A DNA stretch of 64,000 bases, from assembly GCF_007826885.1 (NCBI RefSeq), contig NZ_ML675586.1:62001-126000 (forward strand). Reading direction: 5' to 3'. Below, one piece after another: positions 17,675-26,750 of the stretch. Source of the stretch: Candidatus Nitrosocosmicus arcticus. Lineage in GTDB: Archaea; Thermoproteota; Nitrososphaeria; Nitrososphaerales; Nitrososphaeraceae. The position numbers were made by a program, and so were the translations under genes. Within the stretch, counting starts at the first letter, position 1. Every line of letters starts with the position of its first letter. The notes below the pieces were generated by a model. That model did not search any database. It was given only the letters and a program-made list of their open reading frames with translations, and had not been told where the DNA came from.

Positions 17675-19024
17675 TTATTTTTTATTTTCATGAATTTCCT
17701 TCATGACATATTGTATATAATCGACCACTTCATTTTCAGTCAATGATGATTCAACTCCAGATGCTTCTTCAATCTCATCCTCTAGATTCTTCGCAATAGC
17801 CAACACCTTGGATTCTAGTTCCTTGTTTCTCTGAGCAGTACCAATACCACCTAAAAAATTGGCTTGTTCAGTTGCTGATTTCCTAATTGATCTTAGAAGT
17901 GCATTGTCCTGAGAAATAATTTGGGTGGCCGAATATAATCCGGAATAGATAAGGTAACATGAGAATCCAATAAGAGAAATCGAAAGTAGGCCAAATGGCG
18001 GGTATGCAGCCTGAGTAGCATTGGCAGATCCTGTAATATAGAAAAATAAAAAGCCGTATGCAGCCAACATCAATTGACTTCTAACTGCAGAGTCTCTCTT
18101 CATGGTCCTTGCTATTGATAAAAAGGCAACTCCAAATATAATACCGGCAAGAATTCCACTAAAAGAGAATAAGAGAATATTAAAAAAGACATTTGCATCA
18201 CCAAAAAGGCTAAAATACCCTAACACAAAAAGAGGAAATTCTATATTATAGTAAATGAGAGATACAATTATTATAGACCAAAAGTTAAATCTTCCAATTC
18301 TATGTAGATACCGATATAGCAATTTTATACTACCTATCCATGTTAGGATAAATGCGAGTGTGGAACAAACATTGTAAATTAAATTAATTTGACTTCCTAT
18401 AGCCACATTACTAAACTCAGGAAAATATGCAACATCACCCAGAGAGATGATTGGCTCTTGCTGTGACAAAGTATCCAATGTATAAATCAAACCCAATAAC
18501 CCATTTGCTACATAGGCTATCATGGCAAGTGTAAATATCAGGATCAGGATATTTTTATCAAAATTCTTATACCATAGGATGAATGCCCTTGTCAATAGAC
18601 CCAATATACCAATCCAAATTCCGTAACTAATAATGTGAATAATATATAGAAACGTAATCTGATATTCTTGAAATATCAGAATCTGTAGAACAACAGAAGT
18701 TAATACTATTGCGATCAGGATTTGCGAGATGAATATTATATTATATACTAGTTTGAAATGAATGTATTTTACTTTTGTCAATTTTTCGAAACTTTTGACA
18801 TGATAAATAATATAGAAAGACGATAAAATTAGAAATATTGTCAAACCTACATACAGGAGAATACCAGGCAAAGAGGATATGTATTCGGGAATAAAATCTG
18901 CGATAATACCGATCTGAGAATCCATGATAACGGAGATACCCATGAGTATAAAGACGATCAGAATCCGATTGTTTTTGGGTTTCACAGAAGACGATATACT
19001 ATCCACGTAATCCCTAATGTTCAT
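17675..19024 (-). CDS. Multi-pass membrane protein, 10-TM family, paralogue 1
   Basis: The protein has 449 residues. Roughly ten hydrophobic segments run from residue ~20 to ~365, followed by a cytosolic helical tail rich in Glu/Lys (AKNLEDEIEEASG ... YIQYVMKEIHENKK). A conserved stretch before the tail (YPPFGLLSISLIGFSCYLIY then LYSATQIISQDNALLRSIRK) is matched in the paralogue at 36385-37698 (YPPFGLVAIMCMQLSSF, LYSSAISISEDIGLRNIIRK). The plan resembles a membrane sensor domain with a truncated coiled output, but no kinase domain follows. Function is unknown. Confidence 0.7.
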   Translation of the reverse strand: MNIRDYVDSISSSVKPKNNRILIVFILMGISVIMDSQIGIIADFIPEYISSLPGILLYVGLTIFLILSSFYIIYHVKSFEKLTKVKYIHFKLVYNIIFISQILIAIVLTSVVLQILIFQEYQITFLYIIHIISYGIWIGILGLLTRAFILWYKNFDKNILILIFTLAMIAYVANGLLGLIYTLDTLSQQEPIISLGDVAYFPEFSNVAIGSQINLIYNVCSTLAFILTWIGSIKLLYRYLHRIGRFNFWSIIIVSLIYYNIEFPLFVLGYFSLFGDANVFFNILLFSFSGILAGIIFGVAFLSIARTMKRDSAVRSQLMLAAYGFLFFYITGSANATQAAYPPFGLLSISLIGFSCYLIYSGLYSATQIISQDNALLRSIRKSATEQANFLGGIGTAQRNKELESKVLAIAKNLEDEIEEASGVESSLTENEVVDYIQYVMKEIHENKK

Positions 19025-19247
19025 GAATATTATCGTTGTATGATGTTATTGAATTTAAAGAATTGTAAATTATATCAACCAACAGATTCAAGGAACCTTT
19101 ACTGGGTACTAGACGGTGCGTCAAGTAAATAGATAAAGAATTTTTAACAAAGAAGGTTTTTTCGTACAATATGGTATATGGAATAAATCTTGATCGAATT
19201 CAAATATCATTACTTATTTGTAACTAAAAATTTTATCTTTGATTGAA

Positions 19248-19298
19248 TACATCCGTGGGGATTAGTGCCGATATCGGTATTTTAAATAGGATTCTACC
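19248..19298 (+). repeat. Dispersed repeat, tail C
   Basis: Lead AATACATC, centre CGTGGGGAT, tail TAGTGCCGATATCGG then TATTTTAAATAGGATTCTA. This is the cleanest tail-C copy together with 32868. It lies in the spacer 19025-19367 between two minus-strand genes. Confidence 0.85.
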
Positions 19299-19367
19299 AG
19301 TATGGAAGAAAAGGTTTTACTTAAGCCTTTGTTTTAATATTGTTTTAACATATTGATGCCAAAAAAA

Positions 19368-19865
19368 TTACGGACTATTTGTAAATAATACTCCATCGTC
19401 AAGATTGATAAATGGTTCTTCAGGATGACTACCTTTTTTGTTTGTGAATTGTTGGCAACTTTCTGCCGTATTAAATCCAGCGTCTTGGGGCGAGAATGGA
19501 GCAAACACAATGCATACCGAGTATGGAGCACCATCCTTGAATAGACCAGGGAGAGCCTCTATTTGATCTAGCACATAAGTATCAATATTATCATTCACAC
19601 TTGTTTGCATATTTTGAAAAGACGAATCCGAAGCGGGGACAATGCAGAATGCTCGAGGATCATTAACTGAATCAAGTGTGACGGCTCCTTCATATACACA
19701 ATAACTGAAGGTCCCTTCTAAATTCTCTCTCCATTGAACCGTGGGCGTAATCTCTAGTCCACCTCCAGACTGCGACTGGGCAGGGCTCACTGAAAGAGGA
19801 TACGCATACAATATAGATGTTATAGATAATACACATAGCAACAATGAAATGTTTTTCATTATCAT
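19368..19865 (-). CDS. Secreted Cys-containing hypothetical protein
   Basis: The protein has 165 residues. A signal peptide (ISLLLCVLSITSILYAYPLS) is followed by a mature chain with four Cys (FSYCVYEG, RAFCIVPAS, YSVCIVFAP, AESCQQF) that could form two disulfides. The sequence WRENLEGTF and a Phe/Ser-rich middle give no family match. The start may be the first ATG or the one two codons later. It has its own spacer with a tail-C repeat downstream. Confidence 0.55.
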   Translation of the reverse strand: MIMKNISLLLCVLSITSILYAYPLSVSPAQSQSGGGLEITPTVQWRENLEGTFSYCVYEGAVTLDSVNDPRAFCIVPASDSSFQNMQTSVNDNIDTYVLDQIEALPGLFKDGAPYSVCIVFAPFSPQDAGFNTAESCQQFTNKKGSHPEEPFINLDDGVLFTNSP

Positions 19866-20138
19866 TTTAAAGTAAAGAACATATTTAAGAATTCCCTATA
19901 TAGTAGTTCGGTATATTAGATTCGCTTAAGAGATATGTTTAGTAATACTATTAGATACCATACCAGATTTTTCCTAACATCTTTGTGCAGTAAAGAGAAT
20001 TATCCTTGAATTGGTTAATCCTATAATGTAGAAAATAAGAATATCAAAATAGTAGATGATAATTTGGAGAATAATGATTTGAGTTATTCAAAAAAATAAT
20101 GGTGTTGTTTAAATAAAGAGGTAATAAACCCAAAAGGG

Positions 20139-20684
20139 TTATTTGCACAGATTTGGGGCTTCTACACAGATAAGATGCTGAGTTCCAAAGATGGGAGTAG
20201 TTCCAAAGTGATTATTGGTCGAATTACCATCAACAGTAATGGCTATCGCACTTTCATCTAGTAACTCTATTTGTGTAGGCACATTTGAAACTGGTCCGTC
20301 TTTAAGCGTTACTGTTGTTGTTCCATTGAGCATTGTAGAGTTCGAACTGCTATCAACAATCGGGCTACCCGATAACTTTAGGTCATATATCGAGTGAATA
20401 TGTTCTGCTGTACCGTCTATTTTAGTCATATAGAAAGAAGCGTTAAAAGTAGGAGAGGAGGAATTAAATTCGGTAAATTTATACACTCCGCCTAATACCC
20501 AGGCAGGCTCTGTTGTATTGCCGTCATTTGAAGTACTTGTGATACCTCCTTTTAATACATTTGAGTCCGTATTTGAAGGATTTTGAGCAAAAACCTGATT
20601 CAAATTAACAGTCACTACTATCAAAGAAACAGAAACTGCTAACAAAAAGATGGTCTGAATCGATCTATTGGTGATTTTCATCAT
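20139..20684 (-). CDS. Secreted hypothetical protein, Asn-glycosylation-site rich
   Basis: The protein has 181 residues. A signal peptide (IQTIFLLAVSVSLIVVTVNL, cleavage near VFAQ) precedes a domain with VLGGVYKFTEFNSSSPTF, FYMTKIDGTAEHIHSIYDLK and a closing pair of Cys (LICVEAPNLCK). Several N-x-S/T sites are present. The HIHSIYDL block with paired His could bind a metal, but this is speculation. I do not recognise a named family; the plan recurs in exported proteins of soil ammonia-oxidising archaea as far as I can recall. Confidence 0.6.
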   Translation of the reverse strand: MMKITNRSIQTIFLLAVSVSLIVVTVNLNQVFAQNPSNTDSNVLKGGITSTSNDGNTTEPAWVLGGVYKFTEFNSSSPTFNASFYMTKIDGTAEHIHSIYDLKLSGSPIVDSSSNSTMLNGTTTVTLKDGPVSNVPTQIELLDESAIAITVDGNSTNNHFGTTPIFGTQHLICVEAPNLCK

Positions 20685-20871
20685 AATTTATCTAGAAGCC
20701 TAGTATATAAATTTCATTAATATAAAATAGTTTGTTTTGGTCTAATATCGACCTTTGACAATTAACGAATATACCGAAGAATATGCTTGATTAACTCGAG
20801 GCAAGTCTCAATATTACATCTAATCAGATGAATTTGAAATTGAATTTTTGTATCAATTATTGTTTAATTTA

Positions 20872-20931
20872 TTAGTTACAGTTCTCATCCGTGGGGATGT
20901 GATTCAAGATTGAATATAATCACATGGCATA
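20872..20931 (+). repeat. Dispersed repeat, tail B
   Basis: Lead AGTTACAGTTCTCATC, centre CGTGGGGAT, tail GTGATTCAAGATTGAATATA then ATCACAT. The outer GTGAT and ATCAC can pair. This change on both arms relative to other copies supports a real hairpin. Confidence 0.85.
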
Positions 20932-21142
20932 GTAGTATAAGACTGATAAAATGATTGATGGATTTTGGACGGTAAGTCACCTATGAACAATTTATTCAGT
21001 ATCTAGTAATAATATAGAAAAATTTGATGATTTCGTTTTGATGGTTATCTCAGATTATAGTGGAGTAAGCACACCGTATTTTTTGAAATAAGATAAAAAT
21101 GGAGCAATTATTATTATTGTCTTCTGAACCATCAATATTTTC

Positions 21143-21292
21143 CTACGAGTTGGTGTTATTCTGTTCATTGTCATTACTCTCATCCTCGATATTGTTTTCT
21201 TCAGACTGTTCACTAAAGTCATTATTCTGTACATTCTCAACCACATTGTCACCTTCCAAAGTTTCAGAAGATGACAATTGTTCTGTAAATTC
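21143..21292 (-). pseudogene. In-frame continuation of the next gene after a TAA stop
   Basis: Directly after the TAA of the gene at 21293, the same frame stays open for 49 codons and reads as an acidic Glu/Asn/Ser tail (EFTEQLSSSETLEGDN, EENNIEDESNDNEQNN) to a TAG at 21143. Beyond it the frame continues a further 30 codons (ENIDGSEDNNNN) to TGA at 21050. Such tails are typical of exported proteins here, so I take this as a lost C-terminus. Confidence 0.5.
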
Positions 21293-21703
21293 TTATTGAG
21301 GAGGAATATTTTCGTTAACGCCGTTTGGATTCTGTTGTGTTAATGGTTGAGACTGCTCAATAACACCTGAGGGCAGGCGTTCCTTAAATGGAGACTTTGT
21401 CGGTGGAGGGTTTGGATCCTGTTCAAACATCTGGATGTAACGCTCACCACAGTTTTGACTTACTCCTCCTGGACCTATTTCACAATCAGTGCAGTATGTT
21501 ACTAAAGTTCCTGCAGGGTTGCTAGGACCTCGATTTATAATATGGTCTTGACAGCAAGTTCTTTCCAATGTTCCTGTTCTGTAACATTTTACATTACCGG
21601 AAGGCTCAGCATGTGCCAAAAATGCATATGTAGTATAATAACTGACGAACACGGAAACAAATAGTAATAACATTGATGCAAAGATAAAAGGTTTGGTTAA
21701 CAA
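21293..21703 (-). CDS. Secreted Cys-rich protein, probably truncated
   Basis: The protein has 136 residues. A signal peptide (MLLLFVSVFVSYYTTYAFLA) is followed by a Cys-rich core (VKCYRTGTLERTCCQDH, TYCTDCEIGPGG, QNCGERYIQMF) with six Cys. A Pro/Gln linker (QDPNPPPTKSPF) then runs to a TAA. The frame continues past the TAA with a tail-like sequence (see 21143-21292), so this product may be a shortened version of an older protein. The Cys spacing suggests a small disulfide-bonded domain; the family is not recognised. Confidence 0.6.
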   Translation of the reverse strand: MLTKPFIFASMLLLFVSVFVSYYTTYAFLAHAEPSGNVKCYRTGTLERTCCQDHIINRGPSNPAGTLVTYCTDCEIGPGGVSQNCGERYIQMFEQDPNPPPTKSPFKERLPSGVIEQSQPLTQQNPNGVNENIPPQ

Positions 21704-21997
21704 GAAAAATATCTATTAGATAAATACTATCAAGGATTACTTATTTGGGTTATTATAATGTCATAAGTATGCACTTGGATCAAATATATTGATTTTTATC
21801 TAGAAAATTTGGAAAAATCTCTACACTTCATAGTCATATGTATCCTTACAATTCTTCTCATACCTGTTCCTGGATCTGCATTAGCATCTAGTAAGGAATG
21901 GGGGCAGAGATAGTGTTGTATACTTTATACTTACTATTTTGTAATATGTTTTGATAGACAAGAAAAGAAAAATATGAGTTGGATTAAGATCACTGAT

Positions 21998-22115
21998 ATG
22001 TCTTTCGATTGACGACAAAGGAGAAAACGAATTTGCAAATGAGGCATCAAACATAGTGGGAAAATCCGAAAATAGTCCAGAGGAAGAGGACAAAAAGGCT
22101 CCTGTAAGTAGATAG
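21998..22115 (+). pseudogene. Frameshifted copy of the small acidic protein gene at 23449
   Basis: From the ATG at 21998 one extra T (TCTTTCG against TCATCG in the other copy) shifts the frame. With that base removed the sequence encodes MSSIDDKGENEFANEA then NIVGKSENSPEEEDKK and a stop at 22115. This matches the intact protein at 23449-23607 nearly residue for residue in its first 28 positions. A short acidic C-terminus replaces the longer helical one. I call it a recent pseudogene. Confidence 0.5.
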
Positions 22116-22170
22116 AAAATTCTGTATCACTTTTCCATTATTTTTGATTTGACCTGGATATATTAGTCAT

Positions 22171-23208
22171 CTACTGGCGAATTGCCAAAGCCCATGGATG
22201 CTGAAGTTTATACTCCTTTGGCCAAGGCATTTCTAAACTCTTCCAAGAGAGTCCCGAATCTTTCGAAACAAAGATTCCCCGATTATTTAAGCAATAAAAT
22301 TCATCTTCAACATGTGGAGTGGAATCGAGAATCGAAATAAACGTTCCTTTTGACTCAGGCAAACCATTACGAACTGATTCCCATTTTGAACTTTGATCAT
22401 CTTCCTCTTCAAAAGAACGTCTATAAATGAAGGATTCTAGATCTGAAATATCATGAGATTTCCAAGCATTATTTGCTGCTGATACTATCATATTTTTAGG
22501 ATTACCGGAATTTAATGCAATACTAAACAGATATGTGTGATCTTTTAATCCCTCATTGATGTTATTCCAGGTATTTCCATAATCTTTACTTTCAAAATAG
22601 CCGTCTCCGGCAGCAGAATAGAGTATTCCCGGGGCTTTATTGTTAGTTATTAGTTTATGAGTATCATAAGGACCACTTTCTACCCTGTCCATCCAGGTCT
22701 TTCCACCGTCAAAAGTTCTGATTAGTGCTCCTGCTTCTATCGCAGCAAATACACAATTTTCATTACTTGTATCTGGCTCAATCCAACGTACATGGTGAGT
22801 GGAAGGTCGAGGAGGAAATGACCACGTAGTATGTGAAGGTAACTCATTAAAATTTTCTATTTTTTCCCATATTGCCCCCCCATCAATTGAGGAAAGAATC
22901 GTACTAGGCTCGGTTCCAACAAATACTCTTCCAAATCCAGATTTTCCCCTCTCAATCGCACTGACTGAAACAGAAGTTATATGGGAACCAATATTGTCCA
23001 AGAAGGTTTTCTCCCATGTTAAACCATTATTATCGGTTTTCCAAAGACCAGAGTTAAATGTTCCGCAATATGCCCTACTATAATTGTGAGGATCAATAGC
23101 AAGAGAATTAATATTATATTGTTTCAAGTGCTCATGGATTTTCCATCCATCTATTGTAGAATCCAAAACCAAAAGCGAATTTTGTAAGGCTGCCAAAATA
23201 GTAGTCAT
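22171..23208 (-). CDS. BNR/Asp-box beta-propeller protein
   Basis: The protein has 345 residues without a signal peptide. At least five Asp-box motifs (S/T-x-D-x-G-x-T/S-W) are visible: TDNNGLTW, SIDGGAIW, TFDGGKTW, SKDYGNTW and SKDSGLSW. They are spaced ~40-65 residues apart, as in six- or seven-bladed propellers of the sialidase/VPS10 type. No sialidase catalytic Arg triad can be assigned, so a binding or scaffold role is more likely than hydrolysis. The start MTTILAALQNSLLVL is an ATG. The protein is probably cytosolic, unlike the YVTN protein at 33186. Confidence 0.75.
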   Translation of the reverse strand: MTTILAALQNSLLVLDSTIDGWKIHEHLKQYNINSLAIDPHNYSRAYCGTFNSGLWKTDNNGLTWEKTFLDNIGSHITSVSVSAIERGKSGFGRVFVGTEPSTILSSIDGGAIWEKIENFNELPSHTTWSFPPRPSTHHVRWIEPDTSNENCVFAAIEAGALIRTFDGGKTWMDRVESGPYDTHKLITNNKAPGILYSAAGDGYFESKDYGNTWNNINEGLKDHTYLFSIALNSGNPKNMIVSAANNAWKSHDISDLESFIYRRSFEEEDDQSSKWESVRNGLPESKGTFISILDSTPHVEDEFYCLNNRGIFVSKDSGLSWKSLEMPWPKEYKLQHPWALAIRQ

Positions 23209-23330
23209 TATAATGCCATACTATTGAATGAAATTATTTAAGTAATCTCACGAAAATTATCATGTCGTCCCTTTTTTGATATAGAAACGTTAGATTTCTA
23301 TTTAACCGTGATAAATGAGTCAGGTTTATC

Positions 23331-23370
23331 GCGGGCCGTGGGGATACGGTTCAAGGTTGGATATAATCTC
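23331..23370 (+). repeat. Dispersed repeat, tail B
   Basis: Lead GCGGGC, centre CGTGGGGAT, tail ACGGTTCAAGGTTGGATATA then ATC. It lies 79 bp upstream of the small gene at 23449 on the same strand. Confidence 0.8.
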
Positions 23371-23448
23371 AGCAAAAGTGATGACTTCTCGGGTTCAAGA
23401 AATTTAAAGACATAGATAGTTATACCTTTTTTGTATAAAAATTCCTAT

Positions 23449-23607
23449 ATGTCATCGATTAATGACAGCGGAGAAAATGAATTTGCATATGAGGAATCAA
23501 ATATAGTAGGAATATCCGAAAATACTCCAGAAGAAAAGAACAAAAGAATATTAAAATCAATCAAAAAGGAAATCTTAGAAAAAGAAGAGGATAAACCTAA
23601 CGTATAA
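23449..23607 (+). CDS. Small acidic/helical protein (52 residues)
   Basis: The frame runs ATG to TAA and encodes MSSINDSGENEFAYEE, then NIVGISENTPEEKN and a charged helical end (SIKKEILEKEEDK). The near-copy at 21998 with a one-base frameshift shows that the sequence has been under duplication, and agreement in the first 28 residues with mostly conservative changes supports a real protein. There is no signal peptide and no known family. An A/T-rich TTTTTTGTATAAAA about 20 bp upstream could be a TATA element. Confidence 0.5.
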   Translation: MSSINDSGENEFAYEESNIVGISENTPEEKNKRILKSIKKEILEKEEDKPNV

Positions 23608-23704
23608 TATTGTAAAATGAGTGAAAAATAACATTGAGAATCTGGAGTTATTTTCCTGTTTGTATGAGTTAATTGCATAAAATAAACATCATCAATTAGG
23701 CTTG

Positions 23705-23776
23705 ATGCTTGGTTCAGATGACAGTGCTGGTGACATAGTTAACGAAATTTTTAAGAAGGTAACTGATAATCAATAG
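23705..23776 (+). CDS. Possible 23-residue peptide
   Basis: A short frame ATG to TAG encodes MLGSDDSAGDIVNEIFKKVT plus three residues. It has an amphipathic helix-like end and lies 98 bp after the small gene at 23449. There is no further support, so it may equally be the remnant of a longer gene. Confidence 0.2.
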   Translation: MLGSDDSAGDIVNEIFKKVTDNQ

Positions 23777-23828
23777 ATTTGTATTCGCAGTTCAAGATTT
23801 TTCTAAATGTTAAATCACTAATTAAACA

Positions 23829-23990
23829 CATCCGTTGGATACGATTCAAGTAGATAATTCAAGGTTAATTTTACACGAGCGTCTGCATAAATTCCACTCC
23901 ATCCTGAGTCATAACATCATTGCTAGATAAGCGATCAATGAGTTTGGGCGTGTGGGGATTAAGTTCCTTGTGGTAGAGGGATTCTATTGC
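23829..23990 (+). repeat. Composite dispersed repeat: decayed tail B, linker, tail A
   Basis: A worn tail-B half (CATCCGTTGGATACGATTCAA) is followed by a linker with ACACGAG, GAGTCATAACATCATT and AGTTTGGGCG. It runs into TGTGGGGAT and TAAGTTCCTTGTGGTAG. The order matches the composites at 15418 and 42567. It fills most of the spacer before 24083. Confidence 0.7.
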
Positions 23991-24082
23991 AACTATAAAA
24001 TGAAGGACAAGAAAAAGTAAACTGGTAAAAAAGGTAAGTTACTCTTTTTATCTCTCTTAACCATAACTCATCTACATACCAA

Positions 24083-25009
24083 TCACCGGATACATGAATT
24101 CAAATCCAAATCTCCCATCCACATAAGATTCCCAAGTTGAGAATCTGTCGTCCTGTTTTCAGCTAATATAATTTCAGAAATATTGTCATCAGAAAAGGTT
24201 TCTGTCAAACTACTAAATTCATTGTTGCTGCGGCTGTCAATTGAGAGGTTACCTAGAGTATCAGTTATTTTAAATACCGGACGCAATCCCCCTCCTTCGC
24301 CAAATAAATCCCTATTGGGCAACGAAAAACCATTATTGCCGTATTTGTATAATAAAGCCTGGATATCGTTTTCTGAAGGTTGAAGTTTGCCTGTGGTTTC
24401 GGAATTCGCACACGTTTGCTTTTCTTCACCATTCGGATACCAATCATAGCTACACATTAAATCATAATCAATATTGAATGTATGTCCCAATCCCAATGTG
24501 TGCGCAAACTCATGTATCGCTGTGGAATAAACATCCTCTTGCGGTAGATCTAAGATTTGAAATCCATCAGAACACGATGTTAAAATTGTAGCCACCACAG
24601 GTTTATTAACTGCTTCTGGATGCGGAGAAGCAAATCCTAACATATCATCACAGTAGTTATAGTCTGGTGGCGTACTGACTAGTTCGAGTATTATTGTATT
24701 AGGATTTGAAGGCTGAACCGTTTCAAGATTTCCTATCTCGGATCTAACGTTGAAATTCCATGCTTGTGAATTGTTACTATATTGTTTTAGTAGGTTAGAC
24801 CACTCGTATACAGCTTCGGTTACAATATTGACATATTTTGAAGACTGATTTTGGGTACCTTCATTTACTAGGACTACAACATCAATATTGTCACTTCTCC
24901 ATTCATCAAGTGAAAGTTCGATATATTTTGCTTCATTAAAAGTAAAATTACTGGGTCGGTATTCATCGATACTAATTGATGATTTAGGCTCTGCAAAATC
25001 TATGCTGTT
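24083..25009 (-). pseudogene. Matrixin-like metalloprotease domain in frame after a stop
   Basis: This stretch of 309 codons has no internal stop and is in the same frame as the PsbP-like gene that ends at 25010. It encodes a beta/alpha region (EWRSDNIDVVVLVNEGTQN, EWSNLLKQYSNNSQAWNF) and then the zinc site HEFAHTLGLGH with a following Cys and a Met-containing turn (YDLMCSYDW), as in matrixin/archaemetzincin-like proteases. The first ATG (24643) lies inside the domain and would give an N-terminally cut protein. So either the domain is made by readthrough of the TAA, or the gene is broken. The tail has Asn/Ser-rich linker and ends LNSCIR. Confidence 0.65.
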
Positions 25010-26164
25010 TTACATTGTATCAAATATAGGAATATACTTATCATATTGTTGAGGATTAGCTATTAATGATATCCAATACATTTTATCACTAATAGGAATT
25101 GCATACATAGTTACTCGCAAAGGTACCTGTTGATTTTGATCAAATGTCTTGAATGTTGCTTTATATGTATCAAAGCCATCGATCAAATCCGAATATTTTG
25201 ATTCAACTAATTCAAATGATGGATTATCACTTTCCATTTTCAAATAATCTTCAACAAAGGTTTTAGAATCATCTCTTGTCAGAATATCATAATTTTTCGC
25301 TACACCTATTTGTAAGTATTCTTGTTGGTCGTCTAAGCCACTAATAATCGGTGACATAATTTCCAGAAGAATTGTACCTTCATTACTATCAGCACTGAAA
25401 CTAGATTCTTTAGTATAATCTATGAGTTCATAGGTTTCTGGATATGTCAAAAAATTGATACCTGTATCAGGATTAGAGTAATTTAAGAAATTTCTCCCAG
25501 GGTCTTGTCCAGGGGGAGCTGAAGGAGTAATAGGAATAGACTTTTCAATCACCTTATCGATTTTAAAAGAGTTGATAGACTGCTTTGCTATAGGAAAATA
25601 TGCATCATAGTCGGACTTTTCGCCTTGGAAATTAATAAAATAGCCTTGACTATTATTTACAACTGTCCCTATTTCATAAGCTTTAATCTCAATGTCATCA
25701 ATACCCTCATCTTCGTAAGTATAAGTATAAACTATCTCATAAGCAGGTAATCCGGACAGAAAGGAAGTATTTTGATTGACTATTTCAAAGTTTTTGGATG
25801 ACTTATAAGCATCTATTGTTTCATTCAGATATTCATCTATATCCGCATCATAGGGTATTTCATCGTAATAAATATCCATGCCATCATACCATTTATCTCG
25901 ACTATCCTCCAATGGTGAAGAAAAGCTAACAACATCTATTGCTCTGATATCTGGATTGAGTTTTGGATCTATCTTTTCCCAATTATTAGGATATTGAATT
26001 TCGATACCGTAAGTGGTATTTCTATAAGATGATATCGGAGTATTGCTGCCAAATAATTCATCTTCCTGTGCACTAATACTTTTGTTAATTAAGGTATTTG
26101 AAATAACAAAACTAAAACAAGCAAGAATGGAAATGAAGATATATAATATTTCTTTATTTTTCAT
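25010..26164 (-). CDS. Secreted protein with two PsbP-like domains, truncated by TAA
   Basis: The protein has 384 residues. A signal peptide (ILYIFISILACFSFVISNTL) is followed by PsbP-like domain 1 (RNTTYGIEIQYPNNWEKID to SINSFKID) and, after a Pro-rich linker, domain 2 (YSNPDTGINFLTYPETYELI to the stop). The TAA falls inside the closing motif of domain 2: domain 1 reads QSINSFKI, while domain 2 reads DTM-stop-NSIDF. The frame then continues into a metalloprotease domain (24083-25009). The original protein was most likely PsbP-PsbP-matrixin and extracellular. Function of the PsbP parts is unknown. Confidence 0.75.
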   Translation of the reverse strand: MKNKEILYIFISILACFSFVISNTLINKSISAQEDELFGSNTPISSYRNTTYGIEIQYPNNWEKIDPKLNPDIRAIDVVSFSSPLEDSRDKWYDGMDIYYDEIPYDADIDEYLNETIDAYKSSKNFEIVNQNTSFLSGLPAYEIVYTYTYEDEGIDDIEIKAYEIGTVVNNSQGYFINFQGEKSDYDAYFPIAKQSINSFKIDKVIEKSIPITPSAPPGQDPGRNFLNYSNPDTGINFLTYPETYELIDYTKESSFSADSNEGTILLEIMSPIISGLDDQQEYLQIGVAKNYDILTRDDSKTFVEDYLKMESDNPSFELVESKYSDLIDGFDTYKATFKTFDQNQQVPLRVTMYAIPISDKMYWISLIANPQQYDKYIPIFDTM

Positions 26165-26257
26165 TTTCGACCTTAGCGATGGACATTTTATATATTTTAC
26201 TACTTCAAAGCTTAATAGTCATTTCTAATTTATCATTTTCTATGACATTCCTAGAAT

Positions 26258-26467
26258 TTGCTAACTAGTTGCAATGGTTTAATATTCTAGCAGTTTTAGA
26301 ATCAAGTTATAAAATCCGAACCTAGTAGAGTTCTACAACATATAATAGCACAACGAATTCTTTGATCGGGTTATATATATTAGTGCTTAATATCTGATAG
26401 ATTCGGTATGACTTTTAGGAACAGTCTTGGCCCGTGGGGAAACGGTTCAAGGTTGAATATAATCCAT
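26258..26467 (+). repeat. Long dispersed repeat: P block, long lead, tail B
   Basis: It starts with the distal half of the curlin-gene upstream block (TTTGCTAACTAGTTGCAAT and ATTCTA-7 bp-TAGAAT, 26284-26302). The long lead follows (GTAGAGTTCTACAACAT ... TTAGTGCTTAATATCTGA ... GGAACAGTCTTGGCC), then CGTGGGGAA with tail B. The same order is seen at 50668-50900. It occupies the spacer between divergent genes at 26164 and 26751. Confidence 0.75.
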
Positions 26468-26750
26468 TTTCAAAAAAATTATTAACCTAACAGACAAACA
26501 TCTTTGGATTTGTAGAATGACCGGCCAGATTAAGGTCATATTGTCTGTAACCCTAGATAAGAAAAAAAACCGACATTTTCGTTGAATGTTTATCGATCTG
26601 ATGAACAATTAGCCTGTATTTCCAAATTGTAATTCAAATGAATATATTTAAGACAGTAATCTCAATTGTCCTTGGTCTCCTAACATGCAAGTATTATATT
26701 GAGGATACAAAAACAAATTTTCTTGGTGTAATATAATTTACAAATTGTCT

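Noticed and set aside
21099-21299. 66-residue plus-strand frame
   Set aside because: The opposite strand encodes the Glu/Asn/Ser tail in frame with the Cys-rich protein, which explains the open frame.
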